Of a stretch of 64,000 bases of DNA, positions 17,825 to 27,598 are shown in pieces. The number at the start of each line of letters is the position of its first letter. Within the stretch, counting starts at the first letter, position 1. This stretch comes from Bacteroidota bacterium (GTDB lineage Bacteria > Bacteroidota > Ignavibacteria > Ignavibacteriales > Ignavibacteriaceae), in the NCBI GenBank assembly GCA_023453665.1, contig JAEXTA010000065.1:1-64000 (forward strand). Direction: 5' to 3'. The position numbers were made by a program, and so were the translations under genes. The notes beneath the pieces were generated by a model. That model worked only from the letters and a program-made list of their open reading frames with translations. It ran no database searches and was not told the DNA's origin.

Positions 17825-18005
17825 TGTATTCTTGTTGTTAAAAATTGTGCAGCAAAGATAATAAATATAGGTTTAAGCGGGAAGGAGAGGTGATTGGGAA
17901 AACAAGCAAAGAAGAGATGACTAACCGAACGTTACCTTTTCACAACAAAGGCGGACAATCCCATGCCCCTTCCTGGCAGGTCGTGCGATAATAAAAACAT
18001 GGGGT

Positions 18006-18066
18006 GTAGCCGCAAGCTTCAGCTTGTGGGATTATGGAGTTCACGCATGCTGAAGCCTGCGCCTAC
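18006..18066. repeat. Imperfect palindromic repeat (GTAGSCGCARGCTTCAGC arms)
   Basis: The left arm 18006-18023 and the reverse complement of the right arm 18049-18066 agree at 16 of 18 positions (GTAGCCGCAAGCTTCAGC against GTAGGCGCAGGCTTCAGC). It is intergenic, between alaS and the FecR-like gene. The GTAG...CTAC ends resemble those of the small palindrome at 29771-29793, although the cores differ. Confidence 0.65.
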
Positions 18067-18103
18067 CGATTGCTTTTAATTTAAATTGACGGGTAACGTG
18101 TTA

Positions 18104-18784
18104 TCAATTCGTAACTATTTTTTTCTCAAGCAGTTCAATCTTCTTTTCAACATCTGCCTTTTCTTTTTCACTTAATGTTAATTTGGAAATAGAAATATAT
18201 TCACCATAAGCTTCTTCATTCAATCCTTTGTTATAAAGAATATCGGCAAAGAAAATTCTGTAAGACGGAAATTCTTTTACAGAAGGATATTTCCTGTAAG
18301 TTTCTTTAGCAGCTATAACAGCTGATTCATTAAACCCGTTTTCAGATAATTGTTTTGCACCGTTCAATCGTTTTATACCATAATCATAATTATCAAAGGC
18401 ATTGTTCTTTTTACCGTTTTCATTTGTTCCATAAACAGCAGTGTCGTGCGATTTACTTTTATCTTTTTTTCTTGGCGCATTAAGCATGTCTTCCATTGCT
18501 AATGCAAGAAGCAGTTCTTCCGTCGTCATCTTTTTAATGTCAGAAACCAACACAGCGGAAGATTCTTTCAACATGAAAAGGGAATTGCCGTTTGATATTC
18601 TAACCGAAGAATTTTTTTCTGTCATAAGCATTGAAGTTGGATTGATGTTTTCACCTGATCTGACTTCAATCCAGTTTTCCTCACCTGCCGCCAACTGTTT
18701 AACTGTGCCGTTTATCTTTTCAACCTTGAACGATTGTGCATTCAATACAACCACACTTATTAATAACAGTAATAATGTTTTCAT
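18104..18784 (-). CDS. Exported protein with FecR-like N-terminal region
   Basis: 226 residues; signal peptide about 1-17 (LLLLLISVVVLNAQ). Residues 20-75 resemble a FecR-type strand unit (VEKINGTVKQLAAGEENWIEV, NPTSMLMTEKNSSVRISNGNS). A Lys/Asp-rich linker follows, then a helical C-terminus (about 135-220) with TPR-like character (LSENGFNESAVIAAKETYRKY, ADILYNKGLNEEAYGEYISI). It is the last gene of a four-gene minus-strand run, 17 bases after the barrel/transglutaminase gene. A role in sensing or assembling that protein is possible but not shown. Confidence 0.6.
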   Translation of the reverse strand: MKTLLLLLISVVVLNAQSFKVEKINGTVKQLAAGEENWIEVRSGENINPTSMLMTEKNSSVRISNGNSLFMLKESSAVLVSDIKKMTTEELLLALAMEDMLNAPRKKDKSKSHDTAVYGTNENGKKNNAFDNYDYGIKRLNGAKQLSENGFNESAVIAAKETYRKYPSVKEFPSYRIFFADILYNKGLNEEAYGEYISISKLTLSEKEKADVEKKIELLEKKIVTN

Positions 18785-18801
18785 ATTAACCTCTTAGTAC
18801 T

Positions 18802-20790
18802 TTAGTAAACATCGATAATTTCTACTTTATTTATTGCGAGTCCGTAAGAATCAATTGCTTCGGAATAAAATTTAGATGAACCGATTCTCCACGCATTTTC
18901 AAAATCAGTTAACGAAGTTGTCTCAACGGGTATCCATACTTCATCACCGCCTTTTTCATTTTTGCGGACAAATATTTTTCTGTCATTCGCTGTAATTATA
19001 CCGGCTTCAGCGGGTGATAATTCAGTGTTAACCAAAAGATTCACATGCCTGATGCCTTCGACTTCTTTGTAGTCAACCAATGCAGTCTCAATTCCAACAC
19101 TCTCAAGAAATGAACTGAAGCAGACACTCAGATCATCACAGTCTCCGCCTTTTAATTCCTTTGTCTGATGCGGGAACTGAACATGTTCAGAAGATGCGCG
19201 GGGATCAGATATGTAAACAAGATCACTTACAAATTCATTAAACAGAATTTTTGTTTTGTAATACTTCAGTAAAGTTGATGCTGAAGTATCAAGCTGTGAT
19301 TTATACTTACTCAAAATATTTTTTGAATAGTTCATTGAATACGTAATATCTTTTTTTATAAAGTAACGCAGATTTTTTACATTCCCATCCCACGCATTAA
19401 CTCCGTTTACAAGCAAAGGTTTTTGAATATGATCGTCGGTGTTTTCACTTTCAGTTATCAGATAAAAATCAGCGGATGAAATTTCTGAACGCTCTTTGTT
19501 GTAAGAATCACCTATCAATGCGTAAAATTTTATTTCAACTGTATCAAGCGGCGGAATAGTTACTGAAGGAGACTGAAATTTTTCCTGGTTAATTCCATCG
19601 ATTTTACAAGCCGGCTTGACTAAAAGCGGTTTGTCGGTGAGATTTACAACCGTACCGACAGCTATCGGCGAATCAATATACTCATCAGACAGGGTTGGAT
19701 ATATTTCATTGACCAATTTTAAATCAAGCAGCTCGGCTTTCTTTTCTATAAGTGTATTAAGGGTAAGTGAAAAAGTTAGAACAGCTTTATCAAAACTATA
19801 GCGGTTATTAAGAACATTGTTTATACCTTCTTCCCTGAAAGTATTGTAAGATGAAATTCCGGTTCGTTCCGAAAAATATTTTACTCCGGATAATGTAACA
19901 CCCCATAAGTTTGTCGAGTATGATACAGCAGGAAGAATTCCTGCAACAAATGGCTGTTGATGTTTGTTGTGAAAAGCACTTATTCCAAAACCAAAATTTC
20001 CTCTGGATGACTCCAGGAAATAATTTAATCCCGCAAGAAATGAATTATCACTTTCGTATAACAGATTAATTGAAATAGTTTTTAGCGGCGACAGAGATAA
20101 TGCCGCGAGAAATCCTCGTTTGGATTTGAACTCATACTCAACTGCTGATTCACTATTGTGTGATGCACCAAAGTTCAAAAGATTAATTGATGCTGCTGAA
20201 ACAGCAACATAATCGGAAATAAAATAATTAAACCCGAGATCAGCCTTCCAGAAATTTCTTTTTGAACTTTCAGAATCACGAACAATATACAGGGTATCTG
20301 AAAAAACCGGGACTAAAAACTCCTGGCTGAAATCTTCCTCAAACATCCTTAATGAAAAACCCGCAGAAATCTTTGGTGAAAACAGGTATGAATAACCAAA
20401 TCCAAATAGTTCCCTGTAGATAAAATTAGAACTAAGTGATTGAACTGTTGAATCTTCAAAAACTATTGATTCACCGGAATTAAAAACAAATTCTTTCTGG
20501 TAACCGGGAGTGTATCTTGCTGAAAAAGAATGTTCATCAATTTTTTTTGAAAGTGAAATCAGATAAATATTTGAAGAAAGTTCATCAGAAAATTCACCGC
20601 CATAACTTACGCTTAATCCCCAGTCTTTTAAGGGGTAGTAGTTTCCTGTATTGCCTTCAAAGCCGTTAAGGAAAGTGTTAGATGATGATGAAACACCCCA
20701 GAACCCGGTTAAACCAACAGATGATTGAGCATATATATTTAATATGATCATTAGTGAAAATCCCTGTATTAAAAAAATTTTTTTTATCAA
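18802..20790 (-). CDS. Outer-membrane barrel-like protein with C-terminal transglutaminase-like domain
   Basis: 662 residues. Signal peptide about 1-21 (IFLIQGFSLMIILNIYAQ). Residues about 22-330 are a run of amphipathic strands with aromatic belts (GFGYSYLFSPKISAGFSLRMF), as in PorV/OmpP1-type barrels. A beta-sandwich region (about 350-450) follows, then a transglutaminase-like core near 555-600: LKGGDCDDLSVCFSSFLESVGIETALVDY, then GIRHVNLLV, which give the Cys, His pair expected of the fold. This order of barrel then papain-like domain is unusual to me. It overlaps the upstream lipoprotein gene by four bases (ATGA), so the two are co-translated and probably work together at the outer membrane. 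Confidence 0.7.
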   Translation of the reverse strand: MIKKIFLIQGFSLMIILNIYAQSSVGLTGFWGVSSSSNTFLNGFEGNTGNYYPLKDWGLSVSYGGEFSDELSSNIYLISLSKKIDEHSFSARYTPGYQKEFVFNSGESIVFEDSTVQSLSSNFIYRELFGFGYSYLFSPKISAGFSLRMFEEDFSQEFLVPVFSDTLYIVRDSESSKRNFWKADLGFNYFISDYVAVSAASINLLNFGASHNSESAVEYEFKSKRGFLAALSLSPLKTISINLLYESDNSFLAGLNYFLESSRGNFGFGISAFHNKHQQPFVAGILPAVSYSTNLWGVTLSGVKYFSERTGISSYNTFREEGINNVLNNRYSFDKAVLTFSLTLNTLIEKKAELLDLKLVNEIYPTLSDEYIDSPIAVGTVVNLTDKPLLVKPACKIDGINQEKFQSPSVTIPPLDTVEIKFYALIGDSYNKERSEISSADFYLITESENTDDHIQKPLLVNGVNAWDGNVKNLRYFIKKDITYSMNYSKNILSKYKSQLDTSASTLLKYYKTKILFNEFVSDLVYISDPRASSEHVQFPHQTKELKGGDCDDLSVCFSSFLESVGIETALVDYKEVEGIRHVNLLVNTELSPAEAGIITANDRKIFVRKNEKGGDEVWIPVETTSLTDFENAWRIGSSKFYSEAIDSYGLAINKVEIIDVY

Positions 20791-21695
20791 GGAATCTCAA
20801 CTGCTATACTGTGAATACTTTGTGAACGGACAAATAACTGGTTTCCATTTGTTTCATGATAGCCCTCATACTTCCTTATAAGAGAGATAACAAGGTTATT
20901 AAACCTGTCCGGTGGAATTGAATTTATTAATCCGGGAGGAATTACAAGACTGCCGTCATCAGGAGTTTTAATCCTGTAAAGAGGTATAGTCGAATTCAGA
21001 TTTCTTCGCTTCGCACCAATAACTATTTCAATATTTCCTTCGCTAAAATGGTTCCACGTAAGAGAAGCATGTAACCTGTTATTAACAATATTCCGGCTTA
21101 TACTTAATGTTCCGGTAATTTCATGTGGAGTTGGAATTCCAAACGTCACATTGTTACCTAAAAACGGATCCAGTGAAAAACTAATTGAAGAATTATAAAT
21201 AAAATCAAAAGGATCGGAATGATTTCCGCGGCCCTTATATAATAGATGCTGAAAACCAAGTGTTGTATCCCGCACACCATTTCTGTCTTTGAATCTAACT
21301 TTGAAAGGAACCAGGTTTGCGTTCACATCATTAAACTTTACATTTCCAATAGATCTTGCACGAAAACCGATAAGCCTGTTATTAAGATCGAAGTAAGGAA
21401 TTGTTCTGTCAAAAAATATTGCCTGTGCGGTTGATATATTGGTTGTAACTGAGTTATCGGTGATTTTAATACCGCTTACAGCTATGTAGTTTGTAAAACG
21501 AATGTACTCTTCAATAGTTCCGGTTGAATCCATTCCCTTGCTGATTTCACTTTCCGGATCTGAAGTTAATACTTCAATCTCAACCTTATCGCTGTTATCA
21601 ATATCGGGTTCAAGAACAATCGCGTCAGGTTTATCACAGCCCGCAATTATTATTACTGAAAAAAGTATTGCGAAATATTTATAAAGATTCTTCAT
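20787..21695 (-). CDS. Lipoprotein of unknown function
   Basis: 302 residues with a lipoprotein signal, lipobox IIAGC at about residue 20. The mature part is beta-rich with no family I recognise. The 3' end overlaps the start of the barrel/transglutaminase gene by four bases, which indicates translational coupling and a shared function. The 145-bp gap to the next upstream lipoprotein gene may hold a promoter. Confidence 0.65.
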   Translation of the reverse strand: MKNLYKYFAILFSVIIIAGCDKPDAIVLEPDIDNSDKVEIEVLTSDPESEISKGMDSTGTIEEYIRFTNYIAVSGIKITDNSVTTNISTAQAIFFDRTIPYFDLNNRLIGFRARSIGNVKFNDVNANLVPFKVRFKDRNGVRDTTLGFQHLLYKGRGNHSDPFDFIYNSSISFSLDPFLGNNVTFGIPTPHEITGTLSISRNIVNNRLHASLTWNHFSEGNIEIVIGAKRRNLNSTIPLYRIKTPDDGSLVIPPGLINSIPPDRFNNLVISLIRKYEGYHETNGNQLFVRSQSIHSIAVEIP

Positions 21696-21839
21696 TGTAA
21701 TTAAACTTAATATTGTCTTTTAACTTAATCAATTCATCTGATGAAATTTAAAAGCATAATGAAGCTGCCGGGATCTGAATGAGGGAAAGCTTATTCAATC
21801 TTTAGCAGCTTCAGTTATGCCTGAATTAATAATTCTTTA

Positions 21840-22787
21840 TCAGAACATTCGTACCATATAAGGAATACCCCACGATTCACTTTCCACCGGAGCAACATCA
21901 TCAAAGATTACCTGTTTCGGGAATGCATTTATTATAGCGTGGAAGAAACCGGGTATCTGATGTGATTTGAAATACTGCTCATAAACTTTAACATAAACCC
22001 CACCTGATGGTGTTGATGAAACCAGGTTGAATTTTCTTTTAACTCTGTGAAGTCCATTTCTATCGGCGCCAAAAGTAAGTGTTACAAAATCTTCTTCTTC
22101 ATAAGCGCTTGTAAGTTCAACCTTAACTCGCACAGAATCACCTCTTAAAATAGAAGGCAACTGTCTCCACCACTGCGGTCCTCTTGATAAGAAGAATTCA
22201 TTAGGTGAAGTGATAACGATTTCTTCTCCGTCGGGCATTATTATAGTTGTTTTTGTTATATCAATATTCCTGTTTGGTGTTCCGCCTTCGGGCAATGAGA
22301 TGGCGGCAATTTTCCAGTTACGCCATGGTCTTGGGGTATTGGCAATTCTTACAAAAATTAATTTTCTTACCATAACGGAAGTGAATGGTTTTTGAAATAC
22401 CGAATCAGGCTGTGTTGCTGTAGAATCATAAGAAGCTGCGATAAATAAAACACCTTCAAAAGTTTTGGTTAAAGTTCCGTAAGCCGTATCACCGACTATT
22501 TCAACAGATAATGTTCGGTTAACTATTCTCATTTTTTGACCAACTCTTAACGGATAAATATCTGTCGTCACTTTACCAAGAATATCTGCGAGTCCGCCTT
22601 CATCATAGTTGGGATCAAATGAAGCAAGAGAAGAATCTTCGTCTGCCAGTTTTTCAAATGCAGCCTGATCCGTTGTTGGTTCGCCATCTTCAGGATCGAC
22701 GGTGCTGTTATCACATCCTGTCAAAACAAATATGAACAATGCCGCCATCATAGTCAGCATTTTCAGAAAGATTTTTGATTGTTCCAT
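21840..22787 (-). CDS. Lipoprotein of unknown function
   Basis: 315 residues. Signal peptide with lipobox VLTGC, cysteine near residue 25, then an acidic linker (DNSTVDPEDGEPTTDQ). The mature domain is beta-rich (YPLRVGQKMRIVNRTLSVEIVG, PNEFFLSRGPQWWRQLPSIL) and not a family I know. It is first in the minus-strand run 18104-22787 and divergent from mscL, 279 bases apart. Confidence 0.65.
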   Translation of the reverse strand: MEQSKIFLKMLTMMAALFIFVLTGCDNSTVDPEDGEPTTDQAAFEKLADEDSSLASFDPNYDEGGLADILGKVTTDIYPLRVGQKMRIVNRTLSVEIVGDTAYGTLTKTFEGVLFIAASYDSTATQPDSVFQKPFTSVMVRKLIFVRIANTPRPWRNWKIAAISLPEGGTPNRNIDITKTTIIMPDGEEIVITSPNEFFLSRGPQWWRQLPSILRGDSVRVKVELTSAYEEEDFVTLTFGADRNGLHRVKRKFNLVSSTPSGGVYVKVYEQYFKSHQIPGFFHAIINAFPKQVIFDDVAPVESESWGIPYMVRMF

Positions 22788-23066
22788 TTTGTACTCCTTT
22801 ATTTATTGATTTGTTAATTTTTCTTTCGCTCATTCGGAAAAATGTTTGTAAACAATCGTGCCAGCAGAGAAAAACCATATTCTTAAAAATAATGAAGACA
22901 TTTTGATGAATAATTATGCATGAATAATCAATTCAGATGCATGATTCATTTTTTCCCTGCAAAATAATAGAAAGTATACGGGCAGAATTAATCTAAAAAT
23001 ACTATAATTGCATTGTTTAACTTTCTTTATTCCTGTAAAAATTTCTATTAAAAAAAGGAGACTGCG

Positions 23067-23459
23067 ATGCTAAAAGAATTCAAACAATTTGCTATGAGGG
23101 GAAATGTAATTGATCTTGCTGTAGGTATAATTATTGGCGGGGCTTTTGGAAAAATAGTTTCGTCTGTAGTTAGTGATATTATTATGCCGCCAATCGGAGT
23201 TTTACTTGGTGGAGTTGATTTCAGTAAACTTTCGTTAACAATCAAAGAAGCTGCGGAAGGTACTGAAGCCGTAGTAATACGTTATGGTGTTTTTATAAAT
23301 ACTGTAATTGATTTTATAATTATCGCTTTCGCAATATTTATGTTGATTAAGGGTATGAATTCATTCAAGAAAAAAGAAGAAGAAAAACCTGCCGCTCCTC
23401 CAAAACCATCAGAAGAAGTTGTACTGCTTACTCAGATAAGAGATTTATTAAAAAAATAA
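23067..23459 (+). CDS. mscL: Large-conductance mechanosensitive channel
   Basis: 130 residues, normal length. [31 protein letters not shown] is the MscL amphipathic N-helix and TM1; [25 protein letters not shown] is TM2; the charged C-terminal helix ends in [11 protein letters not shown]. It opens under membrane tension to release solutes on hypo-osmotic shock. A good ribosome site AAAGGAG lies 7 bases before the ATG. An extended acidic periplasmic loop of usual size separates the helices. Confidence 0.97.
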   Translation: MLKEFKQFAMRGNVIDLAVGIIIGGAFGKIVSSVVSDIIMPPIGVLLGGVDFSKLSLTIKEAAEGTEAVVIRYGVFINTVIDFIIIAFAIFMLIKGMNSFKKKEEEKPAAPPKPSEEVVLLTQIRDLLKK

Positions 23460-23473
23460 AATTTTGTTGAAAT

Positions 23474-23505
23474 AGCCGTGAGATAAAACTTACGGCTGCC
23501 TTTTT
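23474..23505 (+). terminator. Terminator downstream of mscL
   Basis: AGCCGT (23474-23479) pairs with ACGGCT (23492-23497), followed by GCCTTTTTAATT. The 3' end of the convergent rRNA pseudouridine synthase gene overlaps the right arm. Confidence 0.5.
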
Positions 23506-24068
23506 AATTCTTTTAATTCATCTTCAGTTAATTCACGTACTTTGCCGGAAGCCAAATCACCGAGCAATATATTTTTTATTCTTACCCGGATAAGTCGTAA
23601 TGTAGGATGACCAATTTTTGCTGTCATCTTTCTAACCTGCCGGTACTTCCCTTCATTTATTATAATTTTTAACCAGCAGTCAGTAATATTTTTTCTGAAT
23701 CTGACAGGCGGAATTCTTGATTGAATTGAAACGTCTTTTAAAAGTTCAACTTTTGCGGGAAGAGTATTCCGTCCTTCAATCATTACTCCTGTCCGCAATT
23801 GATTTAATTTTTCTTCATCAGGAATTCCTTCAACCAGCGCCCAATATTCTTTTTCAACCTTTTTTTCCGGATTTAATAATTGATCAGTCAATACCTTATC
23901 ATTTGTAATAATAAGCAAACCCTCGCTGTCCATATCAAGCCTTCCGACAGGATACACATCGTGGGGGAAATTGTAACATTCTTTTAGTGTCTTTCTATTC
24001 AATTTGTCGCTGAACTGCGAAAGAACATTAAAAGGTTTGTGTATGATAAAGTACTTGTAATGACTCAT
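23490..24068 (-). CDS. rRNA pseudouridine synthase, RsuA/RluE type
   Basis: 192 residues, short because it lacks an N-terminal S4 domain, as RluE does. The catalytic aspartate lies in VGRLDMDSEGLLIITND near residue 43; the other RsuA-family blocks are KEYWALVEG and EGKYRQVRKMTAKIGHPTLRLIRVRI. RluE modifies U2457 of 23S rRNA; the family match and length support a RluE-like enzyme, but the target site is not provable from sequence alone. Convergent with mscL. Confidence 0.88.
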   Translation of the reverse strand: MSHYKYFIIHKPFNVLSQFSDKLNRKTLKECYNFPHDVYPVGRLDMDSEGLLIITNDKVLTDQLLNPEKKVEKEYWALVEGIPDEEKLNQLRTGVMIEGRNTLPAKVELLKDVSIQSRIPPVRFRKNITDCWLKIIINEGKYRQVRKMTAKIGHPTLRLIRVRIKNILLGDLASGKVRELTEDELKELKRQP

Positions 24069-24221
24069 TTTTCAATAAAAATATCTGGTGTTTTAAGGAA
24101 CAAATACATTTTACCATCGTCTGATTGATGCAATATTACTTTTTATCTATGTTAAGTTTAGTTATTTTGGCGCTGTTAATTTAAGTAAATATTAGTCTAA
24201 TTAACGTTTGGCGGAAGATTC

Positions 24222-24446
24222 ATGTCTTTCAGAGATCAGAAAAAATATCTCGAAACCCTTAAAAAGTACGAAAGTAAATTTAACAGGAAAGACCTCGACG
24301 ACTACAAAATATTTCTGAAAAGAGATAAGGATGAAGAGGAATTCGATACCGTTTCGATGAAAAGACTGAAAGAATTACATGACAAGTATTTTGTTTCACC
24401 CGACAGGTCTAAGCTTGATGCCCTTTTCAAAAAAAAGGAAGAATAA
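24222..24446 (+). CDS. Small charged hypothetical protein
   Basis: 74 residues, rich in Lys, Asp and Glu, predicted helical (FRDQKKYLETLKKYESKFN, KRLKELHDKYFVSPDRSKLD). No family recognised. It starts at ATG 24222 and lies 95 bases upstream of the DUF2723 gene in the same direction; with a spacing that size a shared transcript is possible. Confidence 0.55.
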   Translation: MSFRDQKKYLETLKKYESKFNRKDLDDYKIFLKRDKDEEEFDTVSMKRLKELHDKYFVSPDRSKLDALFKKKEE

Positions 24447-24541
24447 AAATATCTTTCTGGTAGATCAAACAAACAACTGCCAAGAGTTAAAAAAACTATT
24501 CACAAAAAATTGAAAAACTTTATATCATTTCAGAGGTATAG

Positions 24542-27517
24542 ATGGATCTTAAACTGCTGAACAGAATTTTTGCTGCTGTTGTTTTTCTAATTTCTGCTGT
24601 TGTGTTGTTATTAACTGTACAGCCATCGGTTTCGTTCTGGGATTGCGGCGAGTTTATTGCTGCGGGTTACTATTTACAGGTTCCGCATCCACCGGGAACG
24701 CCTTTCTTTCTTATACTCGGAAGAATTTTTTCAATGATTCCTTTTGTTGAAAACATAGGACTTCGTGTTAATTATATATCAATACTCTCCAGCGCACTTT
24801 CGGTTTTATTCCTTTACCTTATTGCAGTAAAACTAATTGAAAACTACCGCGGTAAAAAATCGGAAAACTTTCTCGATGCCCTCGGAACATATGCCGCCGC
24901 AGCAATTGGCGCGTTGTCATTTTCATTTAGTGATACATTCTGGTTTAACGGCGTTGAAGCTGAGGTTTATGCGTTCAGTACATTTCTGTTCGGTGCGGTT
25001 GTATGGCTAATGATGCAGTGGCATGAAAGAGCCGATGAAAAGGATAATGAAAAATATTTATTGATGATAGCTTATCTTATAGGTCTTTCAACAGGTGTGC
25101 ATCTTATGAGCGTACTGGCAATTGTCCCTGTTGTTATGATAATTATTTTCAGAAAATATCTTGATGATGAAGCTGCCGTAAAACAAACCGGACTGATATT
25201 TTTAATTCACGCAGCAATTATTTTGTTCATAGCAATTGTATGGTGGGGCGGAGTAAAAAGCAGCGGACCTCCTTCACCAGAAGAATACCAGGATTTCGAT
25301 TCGAAATTTAAAATGGTTATTCTTGGATTAAGTGCAATAATAATGGGGATATTCTGGAGAAAGATTTTCACCAGAAATTCCTTTTATATGCCGTTGATAA
25401 TTGGCGGCGTTGCGCTTGCAATAACCTACCCGGGAATAGTTAAATATCTTCCTGAATTAATGACTGTCATCGCAGGCAACAATGTCGTAATTGAAATCAT
25501 TCTGTTAACAGTGATATTTGCTGCTCTGGCCTATGGAGTTTACTACGCAACAAGGGAACAAAAACCCACGCTCCATCTTATTTTTATGTCATTCATTTTT
25601 GCCTTATTAGGATTTACAACATTTGCAATGGTAATTATCCGTGCAAACCAGGATCCACCAATGAATGAAAACGAACCTAAAACATTTACAGAATTAGTTT
25701 CATACCTTAACAGAGAGCAATACGGCGACTTTCCAACATTCAAAAGAAGATTCGCAACAGAACCACACCAGATGGTAGTTTACAACAACTACTCAAGTGA
25801 TCTTGATTTCTTCTATTCATACCAGATGAACCACATGATGACACGTTATCTGTTGTGGAATTATGCCGGCAGAGAAGGATGGGCTCAGGATGATGGTGTT
25901 AATGTTGCGCCGTTCAACGGAATAGCAAATTATTTTGGTAAACTCATTTACATTAAGTTCGACGGTGAAGCAAAAGATTCATTATTCGGAATTCCTTTTC
26001 TTATAGGGATACTTGGAATTTATTTCCAGTTCAGAAAAGACTGGAAGATGGGTGCTGTCTTTATGATTATGTTTATCCTGATGGGATATCTCACCGCCTT
26101 TTATCAGAACCAGCAGCAGCCTCAGCCAAGAGAACGTGATTACTTTTATGTCGGCGCATTCTTTGTCTTTTCAATATGGATCGCAATTGGTGTAAGAGGT
26201 TTAGCTGATAAAGTCCAGGAATTATTGAAAGAAGGTGCTTTAAGAAACGCAGCCGTCGGCGGTGTATTTGCACTTATGATAATCTTTATTCCGGTTAAAA
26301 TGTTAATGGCTAATTATCATACTCATGATAGAAGCCGTAACTGGGTTCCATGGGATTATTCATACAACCTGCTTCAGAGCTGTGCCCCGAATGCAGTTCT
26401 GTTTACAAATGGTGATAATGACACATTCCCGCTATGGTATCTCCAGGATGTTGAGGGTGTACGCCGTGATGTAAAGATTGCAAATCTTAGTCTTCTCAAT
26501 ACACAATGGTATATAAGACAACTAAAGAATGTAGATCCATATAATGTTGGTACCATTAAGATGAGGTTGTCGGATGCGCAAATTGCTCAGATACAACCTA
26601 TAAGATGGGATCCTAAAGATGTGACTATCTCAGCACCCAAAGGCGGAACCGGAACAGCAAATGATGTATTCCAGCAATACAATATTTCTGATTCTTCAGT
26701 AATCAACCAGGGCAGTATTACTTTCCGGATGAACAATACATTAACATTCGGCGATGTAAAAGCTATTCGTGTTCAGGATATTATGGTTAAAGAGATTATT
26801 GAAGCGAATGCATGGGAAAGACCAATATATTTTGCTGTAACATGTTCTGAAGACAGTAAAATTGGAATGAGCGATTATTTAAGAATGGAAGGAATGGCTC
26901 TAAGATTTGTTCCTGAAAAAAGAAAACCTGGAGTTGAGTTTGTAAATGCGGATATACTCAGCCGTCAACTGAATGAAAACCCCGGTTACAGCAAATCATT
27001 CGAGCCCGGATTTAAATTCCGCGGATTAAATGATTCAACTATTTTCTTTGATGAAAATCACAGAAGAATGACTCAGAATTATCGTAATGCTTTTATTCGC
27101 CTCGCTATTTATTATGTGAATACAGGGAAGAATGATCTTGCGATTCAATCACTTGACAGAATGGAAAAAGTTATGCCGCGCAGCATTAACCCGATGGAAC
27201 TCGGTTTAATGTTTGAACTGGCAAATATTTATTTCAATGCCCGCGGAAATGAACAGTATAAAGAACTTGCATATGAACTTGAAAAGAAAGCGTTGCACGA
27301 ACTTGATGTTAATCCCGGTGATGTTCAATCCTACTATAATCCTTACCGCATTCTTATTGAAACTTATGAGAACCTGAATGAATATCGTAAGTCAATGGAA
27401 ATATGGCAGCGTATAGGGGCAATATATCCCAATGATCCTAATGTAAAGGCCAATGTAGACAAGTTTAAACAGCTTGCCGATCAGCAGGATAGCATTTCAA
27501 AGGCTAACAACAAATGA
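24542..27517 (+). CDS. DUF2723 multi-pass membrane protein
   Basis: 991 residues. The DUF2723 signature lies near residues 30-55: VSFWDCGEFIAAGYYLQVPHPPGTPFF. This is followed by about a dozen membrane helices to around residue 580 and a large extracytoplasmic C-terminal part with FTNGDNDTFPLWYLQDVEGVRRD (near 620) and TPR-like repeats at the end. DUF2723 members are related to the GT-C glycosyltransferase fold, and in Bacteroidota they are linked to protein O-glycosylation; the present substrate is not known. A family 9 glycosyltransferase gene follows, behind a terminator. Confidence 0.88.
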   Translation: MDLKLLNRIFAAVVFLISAVVLLLTVQPSVSFWDCGEFIAAGYYLQVPHPPGTPFFLILGRIFSMIPFVENIGLRVNYISILSSALSVLFLYLIAVKLIENYRGKKSENFLDALGTYAAAAIGALSFSFSDTFWFNGVEAEVYAFSTFLFGAVVWLMMQWHERADEKDNEKYLLMIAYLIGLSTGVHLMSVLAIVPVVMIIIFRKYLDDEAAVKQTGLIFLIHAAIILFIAIVWWGGVKSSGPPSPEEYQDFDSKFKMVILGLSAIIMGIFWRKIFTRNSFYMPLIIGGVALAITYPGIVKYLPELMTVIAGNNVVIEIILLTVIFAALAYGVYYATREQKPTLHLIFMSFIFALLGFTTFAMVIIRANQDPPMNENEPKTFTELVSYLNREQYGDFPTFKRRFATEPHQMVVYNNYSSDLDFFYSYQMNHMMTRYLLWNYAGREGWAQDDGVNVAPFNGIANYFGKLIYIKFDGEAKDSLFGIPFLIGILGIYFQFRKDWKMGAVFMIMFILMGYLTAFYQNQQQPQPRERDYFYVGAFFVFSIWIAIGVRGLADKVQELLKEGALRNAAVGGVFALMIIFIPVKMLMANYHTHDRSRNWVPWDYSYNLLQSCAPNAVLFTNGDNDTFPLWYLQDVEGVRRDVKIANLSLLNTQWYIRQLKNVDPYNVGTIKMRLSDAQIAQIQPIRWDPKDVTISAPKGGTGTANDVFQQYNISDSSVINQGSITFRMNNTLTFGDVKAIRVQDIMVKEIIEANAWERPIYFAVTCSEDSKIGMSDYLRMEGMALRFVPEKRKPGVEFVNADILSRQLNENPGYSKSFEPGFKFRGLNDSTIFFDENHRRMTQNYRNAFIRLAIYYVNTGKNDLAIQSLDRMEKVMPRSINPMELGLMFELANIYFNARGNEQYKELAYELEKKALHELDVNPGDVQSYYNPYRILIETYENLNEYRKSMEIWQRIGAIYPNDPNVKANVDKFKQLADQQDSISKANNK

Positions 27518-27557
27518 TGAATTAATGCAAAAAATTTATCAAATAATACTTTTTACA

Positions 27558-27587
27558 AATAAGCGGTGTATGCCGCTTATTTTTTTA
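27558..27587 (+). terminator. Rho-independent terminator after the DUF2723 gene
   Basis: AATAAGCGG (27558-27566), loop TGTATG, CCGCTTATT (27573-27581), then a run of T. It lies 12 bases before the glycosyltransferase start, so some read-through into that gene is possible. Confidence 0.85.
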
Positions 27588-27598
27588 CCGGAAGAATT

